Notes: a model not told the origin generated them from the letters alone. DNA of 64,000 nt from Heyndrickxia acidicola (GCF_001636425.1 NZ_KV440953.1:1500847-1564846), one strand, 5' to 3'; positions 44,864-54,707 are shown, numbered from the stretch's first letter. A program made the numbers and translations.

Positions 44864-45023
44864 AGCTGGTTTAGTATAGATTGTTGCTTTACGTACAAAG
44901 AATTATTCAGTGTTGTCTGTCTTCTCAGCAATTTTTCTTAAGCTCTTCACAAGTTTTAATACTGAACATATATTTATTATGATAGTACTATGTCCAATAG
45001 CAACAAAGCTTACAAAAAGAGCC
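44864..45023. mobile_element. MITE-like element, copy 5
   Basis: A 160-bp element with left end AGCTGGTTTAGTATAG and right end CTTACAAAAAGAGCC. The flanks TTTATTAA (44856-44863) and TTCATTAA (45024-45031) match at 7 of 8 positions. Confidence 0.78.
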
Positions 45024-45168
45024 TTCATTAAATTCTCCAAATCATATTTCGCAAGATCCTTAGAAACCAGCTACAGTTAAATTTTACAATAAAAGTATCC
45101 GCATTCCCCTAGTACCCTTATGACAAATGCACATATACTGTATAAACAGAAGAAAGGTGGTGTAACAT

Positions 45169-45297
45169 ATGGGCTGCTTTGGCGGATGTAACTATGGTTA
45201 CGCTTATCCAGCATATACTGGCGGAAATACTTTTGCTTTAATCGTTGTACTATTCATTTTGTTAATCATTGTAGGAGCTATTGTTTGCTTTAACTAA
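45169..45297 (+). CDS. YjcZ family sporulation peptide
   Basis: A 42-residue peptide. It has a Gly/Tyr/Cys-rich head (MGCFGGCNYGYAYPAYTGGN) and one membrane helix (FALIVVLFILLIIVGAIVC), the exact layout of the YjcZ/YczN family found in spores. SD AAAGGTGGTG and a strong terminator right after it support a real gene. The role is unknown. The head has two Cys and the helix a third. Confidence 0.88.
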   Translation: MGCFGGCNYGYAYPAYTGGNTFALIVVLFILLIIVGAIVCFN

Positions 45298-45304
45298 TGT
45301 AATG

Positions 45305-45338
45305 AAAACCTCTAATACTTTTATTAGAGGTTTTTTTT
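45305..45338 (+). terminator. Terminator of the YjcZ-like gene
   Basis: AAAACCTCTAATA CTT TTATTAGAGGTTTTTTTT: stem of about 12 bp with a long T-run; the opposite strand can also use it. Confidence 0.9.
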
Positions 45339-45357
45339 CAAAGCTGCTCTTCAAAAA

Positions 45358-45777
45358 CTAAGCTTTTATCTTTTTCCCATTAATTTCATAACTCATCGTA
45401 AGGGCGGCACTTAATGAGTGTGCAACCGAGCAATACTTTTCCTTTGACAATGTGATGGCACGATGAACCTTTTCTTCAGGAAGCTCACCTTCAAGTACAT
45501 AGTGAATATGAATATCCGTAAATCGTTTGGGGTGTTCAGAAGCACGTTCTCCTTCTACTTCCATACTAAAGGATGAAACATTTAACCTCATCTTATCCAA
45601 AATAGAAATAATATCAATTCCTGTACAGCCTGCTAGAGCATTTAATAACATTTCTGTTGGCCTTGCCCCGCTGTTTTGCCCTCCATCCTCTTGAGAAGCG
45701 TCCATTTTCAAAAAATGTCCTGATGGCGTGCTTCCTTCAAAGGCCATTTTTCCTTTCCATTCAACACTCAGCTTCAT
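45358..45777 (-). CDS. OsmC family peroxiredoxin-like protein
   Basis: A 139-residue OsmC/Ohr-fold protein of the YhfA-like subgroup. The two redox cysteines are in LNALAGCTGIDIISIL (near residue 51) and SKEKYCSVAHSL (near 117). Members reduce organic hydroperoxides with thiols, though the YhfA branch is less studied. SD AAAGGGGATTG. It is monocistronic and converges on the YjcZ-like gene. Confidence 0.9.
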   Translation of the reverse strand: MKLSVEWKGKMAFEGSTPSGHFLKMDASQEDGGQNSGARPTEMLLNALAGCTGIDIISILDKMRLNVSSFSMEVEGERASEHPKRFTDIHIHYVLEGELPEEKVHRAITLSKEKYCSVAHSLSAALTMSYEINGKKIKA

Positions 45778-46189
45778 GGATAATCAATCCCCTTTCAACA
45801 GTATTTCAGTCATTTAATTCAGTTTATTTCCTAACATGCCATTCTACAACCACTCATAATATTTCTAATTTTCTCCTTCATTAAAATGGAGATGCCGTCA
45901 AGCTTATTGCTGCTAGGCAGCTTTTCCAAAAAACATTTGCACATTATGTTTATGTATAAGTATGTTAAAGAAATTTTAGCATAGCTCATATTTTTGTACC
46001 CCAAAGTCCTCCCCATATGAGGAGGACTCTTAAATATACAAAATCTGCCCCTGCCAAGATTATTAGTTTACGGAAATAGCAAGTATTTCATGTATTTGCA
46101 CTTTCATTTTTTTAAATGTGTATTTGGAATAAGGTTGCCCATCCTCAATTTTCCTCGTTACTGGCTAATAATTATTTATAGAGTTAGTT
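45778..46189. other. Intergenic region before the integrase remnant
   Basis: AT-rich, no gene supported. The OsmC promoter should lie in the first part. Confidence 0.4.
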
Positions 46190-46335
46190 GCATTTGCAGA
46201 TATAAATTTTCCTATGAACTTCTTGGACATGACAGCATTCAAATTACAGCAGATGTATATGCTTGTATACCTAAAAAAATTGAAGAGAAGAGCATGAATG
46301 AATATGAGGAATATATAATTAAAATTGTTGAGTAA
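46190..46335 (+). pseudogene. C-terminal remnant of a tyrosine recombinase (phage-type integrase)
   Basis: The frame reads SYELLGHDSIQITADVYACI then PKKIEEKSMNEYEEYI, which matches the LGHSSIxITxDxY end of phage/ICE integrases including the catalytic Tyr. The region upstream (to 46090) is open but does not resemble an integrase core, so the rest is lost. It ends 110 bp before the glnA stop, followed by an 11-bp inverted repeat. Confidence 0.6.
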
Positions 46336-46355
46336 ATTTCATTTTATGAGGGCAG

Positions 46356-46405
46356 TTTGTGGGCAGTATGAAAATAACCTGTCCACTTTCTTTTCTGCCC
46401 ACAAA
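46356..46405. repeat. 11-bp inverted repeat beside the integrase remnant
   Basis: TTTGTGGGCAG (46356-46366) and CTGCCCACAAA (46395-46405) are perfectly complementary with a 28-nt loop. A further partial GGGCAGT stands at 46350. It may be what is left of an attachment region. Confidence 0.45.
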
Positions 46406-46407
46406 AG

Positions 46408-46434
46408 AAAAAAACCCTGGCACTATATACCAAG
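46408..46434 (-). terminator. glnA terminator
   Basis: On the minus strand CCTTGG TATATAGTG CCAGGG followed by seven T, 12 bp after the glnA stop. Confidence 0.82.
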
Positions 46435-46445
46435 GCTTCCATCTA

Positions 46446-47780
46446 TTAATATTGCTGCATGTACTGCTCTCTTTCCCATGGATGTACTTGTGTTCTAAAC
46501 ATATCCCATTCAATCTCTTTCGCTTCTACAAAGTGATCAAGAATATGTGTACCAAGTGCACTAGTCATCACTTCATTGGATTTAAGGTTATCCAAAGCCT
46601 GGATAAGTGTAGCAGGAAGGTCAGTAATACCTGCTTCTTCACGCTCTTGCTTATTCATGACATAGATATTGCGGTCAACTGGTGCAGGAGCTTCCAGATT
46701 ATTCTTAATTCCGTCAAGGCCAGCTTTTAACAATACCGCCATGGCTAAATAAGGGTTTGCCGCTGGATCTACGCTTCTTACTTCCACACGTGTACTTAAG
46801 CCGCGGGATGCAGGAATACGAATTAATGGGCTTCTGTTCCTTGCAGACCAAGCAACGTAGCATGGTGCTTCATATCCTGGAACCAAACGCTTATATGAGT
46901 TTACTGTCGGATTTGTAACAGCAGTAAAGCTCGTAGCATGCTTCAGGATACCCGCTAGAAATTGATGAGCTGTTTCACTTAGTTCTAAATTGCCCTTAGG
47001 ATCAAAGAATGCATTTTCATTCCCTTTGAATAAAGATAAGTTTGAGTGCATTCCGGATCCATTCACACCGAATAACGGCTTAGGCATGAAAGTTGCGTGT
47101 AACCCATGTTTGCGTGCAATGGTTTTAACTACAAGCTTAAATGTTTGGATTTGATCACAGGCAGTAATAGCATCAGCATATTTAAAATCAATTTCATGCT
47201 GACCAGGTGCCACTTCATGATGGGAAGCTTCAATTTCAAATCCCATTTCTTCTAATTCTAAAACAATATCTCTACGGCAATTTTCACCAAGATCTGTAGG
47301 AGCTAAGTCAAAGTAACCGCCATTATCATTAAGTTCAAGAGTAGGTTCACCGTTTCCATCTAATTTAAATAAGAAGAATTCCGGTTCAGGTCCAAGATTG
47401 AATTTCGTAAATCCAAGTTCTTCCATTTCTTTTAATACTCTGCGCAGATTGTTACGCGGATCACCATCAAATGGAGTTCCATCTGGATTATAAATATCAC
47501 AAATCAAACGGGCAACTTTGCCTTTTTCAGCAGTCCAAGGGAAGATAACCCATGTATCCAAATCCGGATATAGATACATATCAGATTCTTCAATCCTTAC
47601 AAACCCTTCAATAGATGAGCCGTCAAACATCATTTTATTGTCTAATGCCTTTTCCAGCTGGCTGTATGGAATTTCCACATTCTTAATGGTTCCCAGAATG
47701 TCGGTAAATTGCAAACGGATAAATTTTACATTTTCTTCTTTAGCAATTCTAGTTATGTCATCACGAGTATATTTTGCCAT
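46446..47780 (-). CDS. glnA: Glutamine synthetase, type I-alpha
   Basis: ATP-dependent formation of glutamine from glutamate and ammonia; 444 residues. Motifs: [43 protein letters not shown], the ATP site [16 protein letters not shown], and [19 protein letters not shown]. The protein lacks the adenylylation insert, as in Bacillus; Arg in the [12 protein letters not shown] segment corresponds to the feedback-sensitive position. It lies 80 bp after glnR in one operon, repressed by GlnR at 48329-48345. Confidence 0.98.
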   Translation of the reverse strand: MAKYTRDDITRIAKEENVKFIRLQFTDILGTIKNVEIPYSQLEKALDNKMMFDGSSIEGFVRIEESDMYLYPDLDTWVIFPWTAEKGKVARLICDIYNPDGTPFDGDPRNNLRRVLKEMEELGFTKFNLGPEPEFFLFKLDGNGEPTLELNDNGGYFDLAPTDLGENCRRDIVLELEEMGFEIEASHHEVAPGQHEIDFKYADAITACDQIQTFKLVVKTIARKHGLHATFMPKPLFGVNGSGMHSNLSLFKGNENAFFDPKGNLELSETAHQFLAGILKHATSFTAVTNPTVNSYKRLVPGYEAPCYVAWSARNRSPLIRIPASRGLSTRVEVRSVDPAANPYLAMAVLLKAGLDGIKNNLEAPAPVDRNIYVMNKQEREEAGITDLPATLIQALDNLKSNEVMTSALGTHILDHFVEAKEIEWDMFRTQVHPWEREQYMQQY

Positions 47781-47861
47781 TGTTTCTTTCCTCCCTTAAA
47801 CTCCACAAAAGTATATATTATTAACTTTAAAAAGGAACACACAAATCAGAAAAGAAATGTT

Positions 47862-48263
47862 TTAATGAAAACGCGGAAACTCTCTTTGCTGCATTCCGGG
47901 CTTTTGAAATCTTCCCACTTGCAATAATTCCTGCCGAAGCAGCTTCCTTACTTCCTCATCAGAGAGATCTGAATTGATTTTCCCACTGTTTTTTTCATCT
48001 TCTATATGGTGTTGTACAGTTTTCATATGGAATATTTTCTTTATTCCAGCAATATTTATACCTTGTTCCAACAAATCTTTAATTTCAAGCAATACATCTA
48101 CGTCATTTAAGGAATAGAGCCTGCGGTTGCCTTCTGTTCTTGCCGGAGAAATCAAGTCCTGTTCATCATAATAACGAATTTGTCTTGCTGAAAGATCTGT
48201 TAACTTCATAACGATGCTAATTGGCAATAATGGCATAGAACGGCGAATTTCTTTACGACCCAT
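47862..48263 (-). CDS. glnR: MerR-family nitrogen repressor GlnR
   Basis: A 133-residue winged-helix repressor of glutamine synthesis. The MerR-type DNA-binding domain is [29 protein letters not shown] in outline, then [10 protein letters not shown]. The C-terminal part is the autoinhibitory tail that senses feedback-inhibited GlnA; it ends [16 protein letters not shown]. It is the first gene of glnRA, with the GlnR operators upstream. Confidence 0.96.
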   Translation of the reverse strand: MGRKEIRRSMPLLPISIVMKLTDLSARQIRYYDEQDLISPARTEGNRRLYSLNDVDVLLEIKDLLEQGINIAGIKKIFHMKTVQHHIEDEKNSGKINSDLSDEEVRKLLRQELLQVGRFQKPGMQQREFPRFH

Positions 48264-48294
48264 TATGATCTCTCACTTTCTATTAACTACTTTC

Positions 48295-48323
48295 ATTTTA
48301 TGTTATGTGAGTTTTTTTGTCAA
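48295..48323 (-). promoter_or_regulatory. glnRA promoter
   Basis: -35 TTGACA (48318-48323) and -10 TAAAAT (48295-48300) with a 17-bp spacer. A second, imperfect GlnR box (48306-48322, TGTGA-N7-TGTCA) overlaps it. Confidence 0.8.
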
Positions 48324-48328
48324 CATAA

Positions 48329-48345
48329 TGTTAGAATACCTTACA
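48329..48345. promoter_or_regulatory. GlnR/TnrA box
   Basis: TGTTAGAATACCTTACA, a perfect fit to TGTNA-N7-TNACA (the palindrome reads the same way on either strand), just upstream of the -35. Confidence 0.88.
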
Positions 48346-48431
48346 TCAAAATTCTTTCGAAATTGTTGTAACAAAAAAAGCTTCCTTATCTTCTAAAATA
48401 AGACAACCCCCTTGCTTATTTTGTAAGGGTT

Positions 48432-48545
48432 TTGTAGTCTTTAGTTGAGAAAAAACACAGCGAGGAAGTTACGAACTGATGTTGACTTTTCAAAGGAGGA
48501 AACTTAGAATCTGTACGCCGATTGGCACTGGAGCTAATCAGAGAC
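48432..48545 (+). repeat. Dispersed hairpin repeat (GCGCAAGCGCC family), copy 2, left end missing
   Basis: Keeps the interior (AACACAGCGAGGAAGTTACG, GATGTTGACTT) and the right end GATTGGCACTGGAGC. The left GCGCAAGCGCC end is absent. Confidence 0.6.
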
Positions 48546-48583
48546 TGCATTGGATAACATTTTTCATACTTTCCTTTTTAAAA

Positions 48584-48611
48584 AAGCGGATAGAACCCGC
48601 TCCATCCGCTT
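48584..48611 (-). terminator. ynbB terminator
   Basis: AAGCGGAT / ATCCGCTT stem with a 12-nt loop and flanking A/T runs. Confidence 0.85.
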
Positions 48612-48622
48612 ATAAAATTAAA

Positions 48623-49885
48623 TTAAATTAATCCTTTGTCCAAAAGCCTGTCCAAGGCTGATAAAACGGCAATTTTCACATGTGAGTATGTTAGTCCTCC
48701 TTGTACATACGCCGTATAAGGGGGACGTATTGGGCCGTCTGCAGATAATTCGATGCTCGCCCCCTGGATAAACGTTCCCGCAGCCATTATTACATCATCA
48801 TCATATCCAGGCATGTAGCTTGGGTAAGGTGTTACATATGAATTAATGGGCGAAGCAAACTGAATGGCCTGACAAAATTCAATCATCTTGTCCGGATCGT
48901 CAAATTGGATTGATTGTATTAAGTCCGTTCTTTCTGCATCCCAGGCTGGATGTGTATTCATGCCAAAATGTTCGAGTATAGCGGATGTAAATACAGCCCC
49001 TTTGAGCGCCTGCCCCACAACATGCGGAGCCTGAAAAAAGCCCTGGTACATTTCTTGAAGACTGTATAGCGAGGCACCTGCTTCTGCGCCGATTCCGGGA
49101 GAGGTCATCCGATAAGAACAGGCTTCTACCCATTCTTTTTTCCCAACTATATATCCCCCTGTCTTGGCAATTCCACCGCCGGGATTCTTAATGAGGGATC
49201 CGGCCATCAAATCCGCACCTGCATGGCAAGGCTCTAATTCTTCTACAAATTCGCCGTAGCAGTTATCTACAAACACTACCACATCGCGCTTGATTTCTTT
49301 CACAAAACGAATCATCTCTTCAATCTCATTCACCCTGAAAGACGGACGATTAGCGTATCCTTTTGACCGTTGTATACCAATCATTTTCGTATTCGGTTTA
49401 ATAGCTGCTCTTACCGCCTCGTAATCGATTTCTCCATTTGAAGCAAGATCAACTGCATGGTAATCAATATTAAATTCCTTTAGAGAGCCGTTTCCACTCC
49501 CTCTAATGCCTACTACTTCCTCTAACGTATCATATGGTTTCCCAGTTATATAAAGGAGTTCGTCGCCAGGACGAAGAACACCAAAAAGAGCAATCGTTAT
49601 GGCATGGGTTCCAGAAATAATTTGAGGCCTCACAAGAGCTGCTTCTCCGCCAAACACATCTGCATAGATCTTTTCCAGTGCATCCCTGCCTATATCATCA
49701 TATCCATAACCCGTTGTAGGATTAAAATATGTATCACTTACACGGTGGGAACGAAAGCTTTGAAGTACTCTAAATTGATTACTTTCTATCCTTCTGTCTA
49801 TTTTCTGATGCTTATACACAATTTGGTTCTCGATTTCTTCTACAATCGGCTTTAATTTCTCACCATTTACTAAAAACTGAAACAT
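48623..49885 (-). CDS. ynbB: PLP-dependent methionine gamma-lyase family protein YnbB
   Basis: A 420-residue fold-type I PLP enzyme, once annotated as aluminium resistance protein. The PLP lysine is in DLMAGSLIKNPGGGIAKTGGY, the Asp partner is in VVFVDNCYGEFVEELEP, and the glycine-rich phosphate site is in ISGTHAITIALFG. The activity is not proven; family membership suggests C-S lyase chemistry. SD GAGGAGTAG. It follows hflX by 12 bp, as in B. subtilis (ynbA-ynbB). Confidence 0.9.
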   Translation of the reverse strand: MFQFLVNGEKLKPIVEEIENQIVYKHQKIDRRIESNQFRVLQSFRSHRVSDTYFNPTTGYGYDDIGRDALEKIYADVFGGEAALVRPQIISGTHAITIALFGVLRPGDELLYITGKPYDTLEEVVGIRGSGNGSLKEFNIDYHAVDLASNGEIDYEAVRAAIKPNTKMIGIQRSKGYANRPSFRVNEIEEMIRFVKEIKRDVVVFVDNCYGEFVEELEPCHAGADLMAGSLIKNPGGGIAKTGGYIVGKKEWVEACSYRMTSPGIGAEAGASLYSLQEMYQGFFQAPHVVGQALKGAVFTSAILEHFGMNTHPAWDAERTDLIQSIQFDDPDKMIEFCQAIQFASPINSYVTPYPSYMPGYDDDVIMAAGTFIQGASIELSADGPIRPPYTAYVQGGLTYSHVKIAVLSALDRLLDKGLI

Positions 49886-49897
49886 TTCGCTACTCCT

Positions 49898-51145
49898 CTA
49901 TCGATCAAATTTAGCCAGCTCTCCGACCACCGGATGGTCTTCTAGAGCATATCCTTTACATCTGTACGTTTGGTTTTCTTCCTGGAAAACCAATTCACGC
50001 AAGATGGTATCATTTTTCAAAGCTGCTAAAAGCTTCCCTTCTGTAGATGGCACCAGGACATTGTAAGCCTTCATTTGTTCTAGCACCTGCTCCTCTATAC
50101 GATGCTTCAGCTTTTCTCTGTCAGACTTATCAAGAGCACTTATCACAATCTTATTGCCAGCAGCCGGCCAAAAGTCTGGATGCTGTTCATCGACTTTATT
50201 ATACACTGTTAATTGAGGTATTTGGTTCATTTCCAAATTATCAAGAAGTTTATGAACTGTTTTTTCGTGATTTGCATAATCAGGATTTGAACTATCAACT
50301 ACATGGAGCAGCAAATCCGCCTCTTTTACTTCTTCCAAAGTAGAACGAAAGGCTGCAATCAGTGTAGTTGGCAAATCCTGAATAAACCCGACTGTATCTG
50401 TAAGAATGGCTGAATATCCGCTTGGAAGAATCATTTTCCGACTCATAGGATCAAGTGTAGCAAAGAGCTGGTTTTCCTCATAGGAATCAGCTGAAGACAG
50501 CCTGTTAAACAAAGTGGATTTACCGGCATTCGTGTATCCGACTAAAGCAATTTGAAAAGCTTTATTCCTTTTTCTTCGTTCCCTGTAACGCTCTCTATGG
50601 TTCACAATGGCACTTAATTGATTTTTTATTTCATCAATCCTTCTCCGGATATGACGACGATCGGACTCCAGCTTTGTCTCACCTGGCCCTCTGGTTCCAA
50701 TCCCGCCTCCAAGCCTTGAAAGCTCACTTCCTTGGCCAACTAGGCGGGGGAGCATATATTGAAGCTGGGCTAATTCCACTTGAAGCTTCCCTTCTTTTGA
50801 TCGTGCTCTTTGTGCAAAAATATCAAGAATCAGCTGAGTCCTATCCAAAACTCTAGCATTCAAGTGCCTGGATAGATTCCTCAGCTGACTTGGTGAAAGC
50901 TCATCATTAAATATGATGAGATCAGCTTCAAGCTCTTCTTCAAGGGCTTGGAGTTCTTCCACCTTCCCTTTCCCAATATAAGTAGAGGAATCAATCCGAT
51001 CCCGCTTCTGTGTAACGGTTGCAATTATTTCACCGCGAGCAGTTTCTGTCAGTGCACCCAGTTCTTCCATGGAATATAAAAAACGGGCTTCCTCTTCGTT
51101 CAGCCAGCATCCAACCAAAATGGCTCTTTCCATTTGTTCTTCCAT
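49898..51145 (-). CDS. hflX: Ribosome-associated GTPase HflX
   Basis: A 415-residue GTPase that splits stalled 70S ribosomes. The N-terminal HflX domain has [38 protein letters not shown] in outline and the linker [15 protein letters not shown]. The G domain has P-loop [22 protein letters not shown] (G3) and YNKVD (G4). Start 51145 with SD AGGGAGG; the frame is open to 51187. It corresponds to B. subtilis YnbA and is co-transcribed with ynbB. Confidence 0.95.
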   Translation of the reverse strand: MEEQMERAILVGCWLNEEEARFLYSMEELGALTETARGEIIATVTQKRDRIDSSTYIGKGKVEELQALEEELEADLIIFNDELSPSQLRNLSRHLNARVLDRTQLILDIFAQRARSKEGKLQVELAQLQYMLPRLVGQGSELSRLGGGIGTRGPGETKLESDRRHIRRRIDEIKNQLSAIVNHRERYRERRKRNKAFQIALVGYTNAGKSTLFNRLSSADSYEENQLFATLDPMSRKMILPSGYSAILTDTVGFIQDLPTTLIAAFRSTLEEVKEADLLLHVVDSSNPDYANHEKTVHKLLDNLEMNQIPQLTVYNKVDEQHPDFWPAAGNKIVISALDKSDREKLKHRIEEQVLEQMKAYNVLVPSTEGKLLAALKNDTILRELVFQEENQTYRCKGYALEDHPVVGELAKFDR

Positions 51146-51390
51146 CCATTGTCCTCCCTCTCGGACTCGTTTATAATATTTTACCAAAAAAGCTTCAATA
51201 TCTAAAACTTCAGCTTTATATTTTCCCTTTTGTATGTATAGGCAGTAATGAAAAAGTGACCTAAAATCACTTATATAAAAATTTGCACACTGCCTATTTG
51301 GTTTTATCCTTTTTCAGCGCAAAAATCAATAAAAGATTTGGTTAATTACTTATTTAATGTGTATTTTTTCACTTCTGTTCCTTCAATAAA
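51146..51390. other. Intergenic region between spoVK and hflX
   Basis: Contains an inverted repeat AAGTGA-N7-TCACTT at about 51252-51270 and AT-rich promoter-like sequence. No gene is seen. Confidence 0.4.
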
Positions 51391-51444
51391 AGGCTTTATT
51401 TGTTCATCTAAGCCCTTTTTTAGGGATGTGAACAAATAAAGCCT
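51391..51444 (-). terminator. spoVK terminator
   Basis: A perfect 16-bp stem, AGGCTTTATTTGTTCA with TGAACAAATAAAGCCT, and T-rich sequence after it on the minus strand. Confidence 0.9.
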
Positions 51445-51449
51445 CGTGA

Positions 51450-52394
51450 CTACTCTTGAAAGATAAGGTCATTACTTCGAAGGGTTAACAAGTCATGCTT
51501 ATCATAACTGTTTTGCAATAAGAGTCTCATTGCTTGTGAACGAATCGATTTCTCTATGATATTTCTTACATAGCGGCCATTTGAAAAGCTGGATGCATGC
51601 AGATTTGTTTTTAAATGATAAAGATGTTCCTTTAATTTTCTTTCCGCATCATGGCTAAGTAAATATTCCTTTTCCTTTAGCATTCGTTTGCCAATTTCCA
51701 TCAATTCCTCCACTGTGTAGTCAGGGAATTGGAAAACTAAAGGAAAACGGGAATGGAGTCCCGGATTTAAACTTAAAAAATATTCCATTTCGTTGGAGTA
51801 GCCTGCAAGAATTAAAATAAATTCATGCTGTTTGTCCTCCATATGTTTAACCAAAGTATCTATGGCTTCCTTTCCGAAATCCTTTTCCCCTCCCCTTCCG
51901 AGGGAGTATGCTTCATCAATAAACAGTACACCGCCTAATGCTTTCTTAATTAAGTCTCTTGTTTTTTGGGCTGTATGGCCAATATACTCTCCAACTAAAT
52001 CCGCTCTCTCTGCTTCAATTAAATGCCCCTTGCTTAAGACATTCATTTTTTGAAAAAGCTTCCCAATAAGCCTAGCAACAGTTGTTTTCCCTGTACCTGG
52101 GTTTCCCTTGAACATCATATGAAGGGCCTGCTTCCCTGTTTTCAGGCCTGCCGCTTCTCTTTTCTTATTAATGTAAATCCACGCGTAAACTTCTTTAATC
52201 ATTTTTTTCATTTCATCCATCCCTACAAGGGCAGACAATTCATTTTCAATTTCCTTTAAAGCTTCATGCTCTACGGAATTCGTCTTTGGAACAACATCTT
52301 TATGGATCACATTCATATTCACAGCTTCCCTTTGCTGAGCGTTTAGTACAATACTAATTTGTCCGTTATTTTTCATACGGATAGGTTGATCCAA
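51450..52394 (-). CDS. spoVK: Stage V sporulation protein K (AAA ATPase)
   Basis: A mother-cell AAA+ ATPase needed for spore maturation in B. subtilis. Motifs: LVGMDEMKKMIKEVYAWI, Walker A KGNPGTGKTTVARLIG, Walker B GGVLFIDEAYSLGRGG, sensor 1 LILAGYSNEME and the arginine finger region LNPGLHSRFP. Start is TTG at 52394 (SD GAGGTGAAC), giving 314 residues; an ATG at 52421 lacks an SD. The family length is about 320. Confidence 0.96.
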   Translation of the reverse strand: MDQPIRMKNNGQISIVLNAQQREAVNMNVIHKDVVPKTNSVEHEALKEIENELSALVGMDEMKKMIKEVYAWIYINKKREAAGLKTGKQALHMMFKGNPGTGKTTVARLIGKLFQKMNVLSKGHLIEAERADLVGEYIGHTAQKTRDLIKKALGGVLFIDEAYSLGRGGEKDFGKEAIDTLVKHMEDKQHEFILILAGYSNEMEYFLSLNPGLHSRFPLVFQFPDYTVEELMEIGKRMLKEKEYLLSHDAERKLKEHLYHLKTNLHASSFSNGRYVRNIIEKSIRSQAMRLLLQNSYDKHDLLTLRSNDLIFQE

Positions 52395-52460
52395 AGCGTT
52401 CACCTCACATTCTAACAGCATTATACTCTACAAGAAAAAAAACGTGACAAATGCCTATTT

Positions 52461-52694
52461 TCAAAAGTCCCTTATACAAAAAAGAACACAACTACCGTAT
52501 TCTAAATGTTTGTTTAGATAATACTTAAAGAGTAAGTATTCAGGGATGCGATTTACGACAAAATCCTCCTTCAACTGATACAAATACAAAGATTCTGTCG
52601 TTTCCTGCGCTTTCCCGAGAAATAATGGGCCTCTTTTCATTTTATTCATTGCATGACCATTCATGACTTTGTTTATGATTTTCACTCGTTTCAT
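52461..52694 (-). CDS. Small hypothetical protein upstream of spoVK, 77 residues
   Basis: A basic N-terminal part (MKRVKIINKVMNGHAMNKMK) precedes a mixed region SLYLYQLKEDFVVNRIPEYL. The SD (AGGG, only 3 nt from the ATG) is poor. The gene lies between spoVK and hfq, where B. subtilis also has small ymz genes, but I could not match it to any. It may be real or a fossil. Confidence 0.4.
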   Translation of the reverse strand: MKRVKIINKVMNGHAMNKMKRGPLFLGKAQETTESLYLYQLKEDFVVNRIPEYLLFKYYLNKHLEYGSCVLFCIRDF

Positions 52695-52790
52695 ATTCCC
52701 TGTTAAGTTCTTCGTCCATTATCTCTTTTAGCAAAACCTACCTTGATCTAAAAAAACAACAGAGTCTTTACCAAGGCCCTCAGAAAACAA

Positions 52791-52930
52791 AAAAAGCGCA
52801 AGCGCCTTTCTCATCGGCCTAGGGATTACGAAGTCTCGACTGAGAAAAAGAAAACACAGCAAGGTTATTCACAAGTTGATGTTGACTTATCTTAGTTAGG
52901 AGACGGAGATATCCGATAGACTCTCAAGCT
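52791..52930 (+). repeat. Dispersed hairpin repeat (GCGCAAGCGCC family), copy 3
   Basis: Left end AAAGCGCAAGCGCCTTTC, interior AACACAGCAAGG and GTTGATGTTGACTTATCTTA. The right end is degraded. It stands between spoVK's small neighbour and hfq. Confidence 0.7.
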
Positions 52931-52968
52931 AAACAAGAAAAAAATCTTAATTTCCTGGTGCAAATAAA

Positions 52969-53001
52969 AAGGCAAAGGAGTATTGTGCACTCCTTTGCCT
53001 T
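52969..53001 (-). terminator. hfq terminator
   Basis: AAGGCAAAGGAGT / ACTCCTTTGCCTT with a 7-nt loop and a T-run on the minus strand: a 13-bp perfect stem. Confidence 0.92.
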
Positions 53002-53031
53002 AAAAAGTTCTACATATGGATAACGAAGTTC

Positions 53032-53268
53032 TTAGCTTTGAGGTTCTTCAAAATTAATTTGAACATTTTTTTGTGGTGAAAACGTAGAAATGGCATGTTT
53101 GTATACCAACTGCTGTTTGCCGTCAGATTCAAACAGTACAGTAAAATTATCAAACCCTTTAACAAGCCCGCGAAGTTGAAAACCGTTTAGCAAAAAGACT
53201 GTTACAGAGGTATTGTCTTTTCTTAATTGATTTAAAAATTGATCTTGAATGTTGATTGCTTGTTTCAT
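53032..53268 (-). CDS. hfq: RNA chaperone Hfq
   Basis: A 78-residue Sm-like protein that forms a hexamer and binds U- and A-rich RNA. Sm1 region [27 protein letters not shown] and Sm2 motif YKHAIST are present. SD GAGGAGG. It follows miaA by 26 bp, as in most Bacilli. Confidence 0.97.
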   Translation of the reverse strand: MKQAINIQDQFLNQLRKDNTSVTVFLLNGFQLRGLVKGFDNFTVLFESDGKQQLVYKHAISTFSPQKNVQINFEEPQS

Positions 53269-53294
53269 TTGGAATCCTCCTCATTCTTTCTCTA

Positions 53295-54260
53295 TCATAA
53301 AGTATTCGATTTTAATTCCAGCTTTCCTGCAATATAATTTGAAATATCTTCGATTTTTTTTTGTTTTTCTGCTTGATTGCTCATATCGAACCAGGCTACG
53401 TCCATTTTATTACGGAACCATGTGAGCTGGCGCTTGGCATAACGGCGTGAATTTTGCTTTAATTGCTCAATCGCATTCTCCAAACTGATCCTGCCATCGA
53501 AATATTCATAAAGCTCTTTGTACCCGATGGCTTGAATTGATTGTACATTACGAACTTTTCGATCGTATAACGTTTTGACCTCTCCCAGAAGCCCTTCCTT
53601 AAGCATCATGTCAATTCTATCATTAATCCTCTCATACAGCTGATCTCTACCCATTGTCAAACCCACTAAGGCTGTATCATACAAAATTTCCGGCTCTTGC
53701 ATTTTTTGATATTCTGTAGCCGTTTTTCCTGTACAATGATAAATTTCCAGTGCACGGATAACTCTTCTGATGTTGTTTGGATGAATTTTCTCTGCACTCT
53801 CCATGTCTATTTCCTTGAGCTTCTGATACAAGAACAGAGGTCCTTCTTGATCAGCGAGTTCTTCAAGTTCCATTCGATAGTTTTCATCGCCGGCTGCATC
53901 ACTGAATTGATAATCATACAAGACTGATTGAATATACAAACCTGTACCGCCCACAATCATCGGAATAGCATTTCGGGCATGGATTTCATCAATTTTTTCT
54001 CGTACGGATTTTTGAAATTCTGCTGCAGAAAAAGATTCTTCCGGCTCCTTAATATCAATTAAATAATGCGGAACACCATCCATTTCTTCCTTTTTGATCT
54101 TAGCAGTTCCAATATCCATGTCTTTATAAATCTGCATAGAATCCCCGCTAATAATTTCACCATTAAATTTCTTAGCAAGATAAATACTTAATGCTGTTTT
54201 GCCTACTGCAGTAGGACCAATTAATACTATTAATTTCTTTTTTTGTTTCAAGTCCTTCAC
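53295..54260 (-). CDS. miaA: tRNA dimethylallyltransferase
   Basis: Transfers a dimethylallyl group to A37 of tRNAs reading UNN codons; 321 residues. P-loop LIGPTAVGKTALSI, then GEIISGDSMQIYKDMDIGTAK, PHYLIDI, and the substrate loop GGTGLYIQSVLYDY. C-terminal RRYAKRQLTWFRNK is conserved. The start is uncertain: GTG at 54260 has a close SD, and later codons are possible. Confidence 0.96.
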   Translation of the reverse strand: MKDLKQKKKLIVLIGPTAVGKTALSIYLAKKFNGEIISGDSMQIYKDMDIGTAKIKKEEMDGVPHYLIDIKEPEESFSAAEFQKSVREKIDEIHARNAIPMIVGGTGLYIQSVLYDYQFSDAAGDENYRMELEELADQEGPLFLYQKLKEIDMESAEKIHPNNIRRVIRALEIYHCTGKTATEYQKMQEPEILYDTALVGLTMGRDQLYERINDRIDMMLKEGLLGEVKTLYDRKVRNVQSIQAIGYKELYEYFDGRISLENAIEQLKQNSRRYAKRQLTWFRNKMDVAWFDMSNQAEKQKKIEDISNYIAGKLELKSNTL

Positions 54261-54446
54261 AGCCTTTATGATTAGTTGGATATCGTTATAATTTCTTTAA
54301 AATATGCATAAAGAAACGTCTACTCTATCCTACCATAAACCCGCTTTCTAATTGGAACAGTTATATATTATTCCCACTCTATTATTTTTTAAACTCTTTT
54401 ATTCAGTAAAGTGATATAGGGTTAGGACGTGCCCAGTTTTATACAT

Positions 54447-54611
54447 GGCTGTTTTCGAATAAATTGTTTCTTTTCCCAAAAGTGTTAAATCCGTATTAAG
54501 TGAGGCATCGCGGCATCTTTTCCTCTTCAATCATTTTGTTTTCAAGCTTAGCCCCTGTTGTGTATCCTAGATTCATTTATTCAAATAGCAACAAAGATTA
54601 CGAAAAGAACC
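54447..54611. mobile_element. MITE-like element, copy 6
   Basis: A 165-bp element, GGCTGTTTTCGAATAAATTG to TACGAAAAGAACC, with perfect 8-bp duplications TTATACAT (54439-54446 and 54612-54619). It is about 75% alike to copy 1 along its whole length by eye. Confidence 0.9.
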
Positions 54612-54707
54612 TTATACATTACCTATTGCTTCAACATGATTCTTGAGCTATGATAATGACAAAACCTTCCTTCATTCTGCTTCAGCACTTCTCTATTGTC
54701 GATTTTT

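Noticed and set aside
46090-46189. N-terminal part of the open frame ending in the integrase remnant
   Set aside because: Only the last 45-50 residues resemble an integrase; the earlier part looks like AT-rich noncoding sequence.
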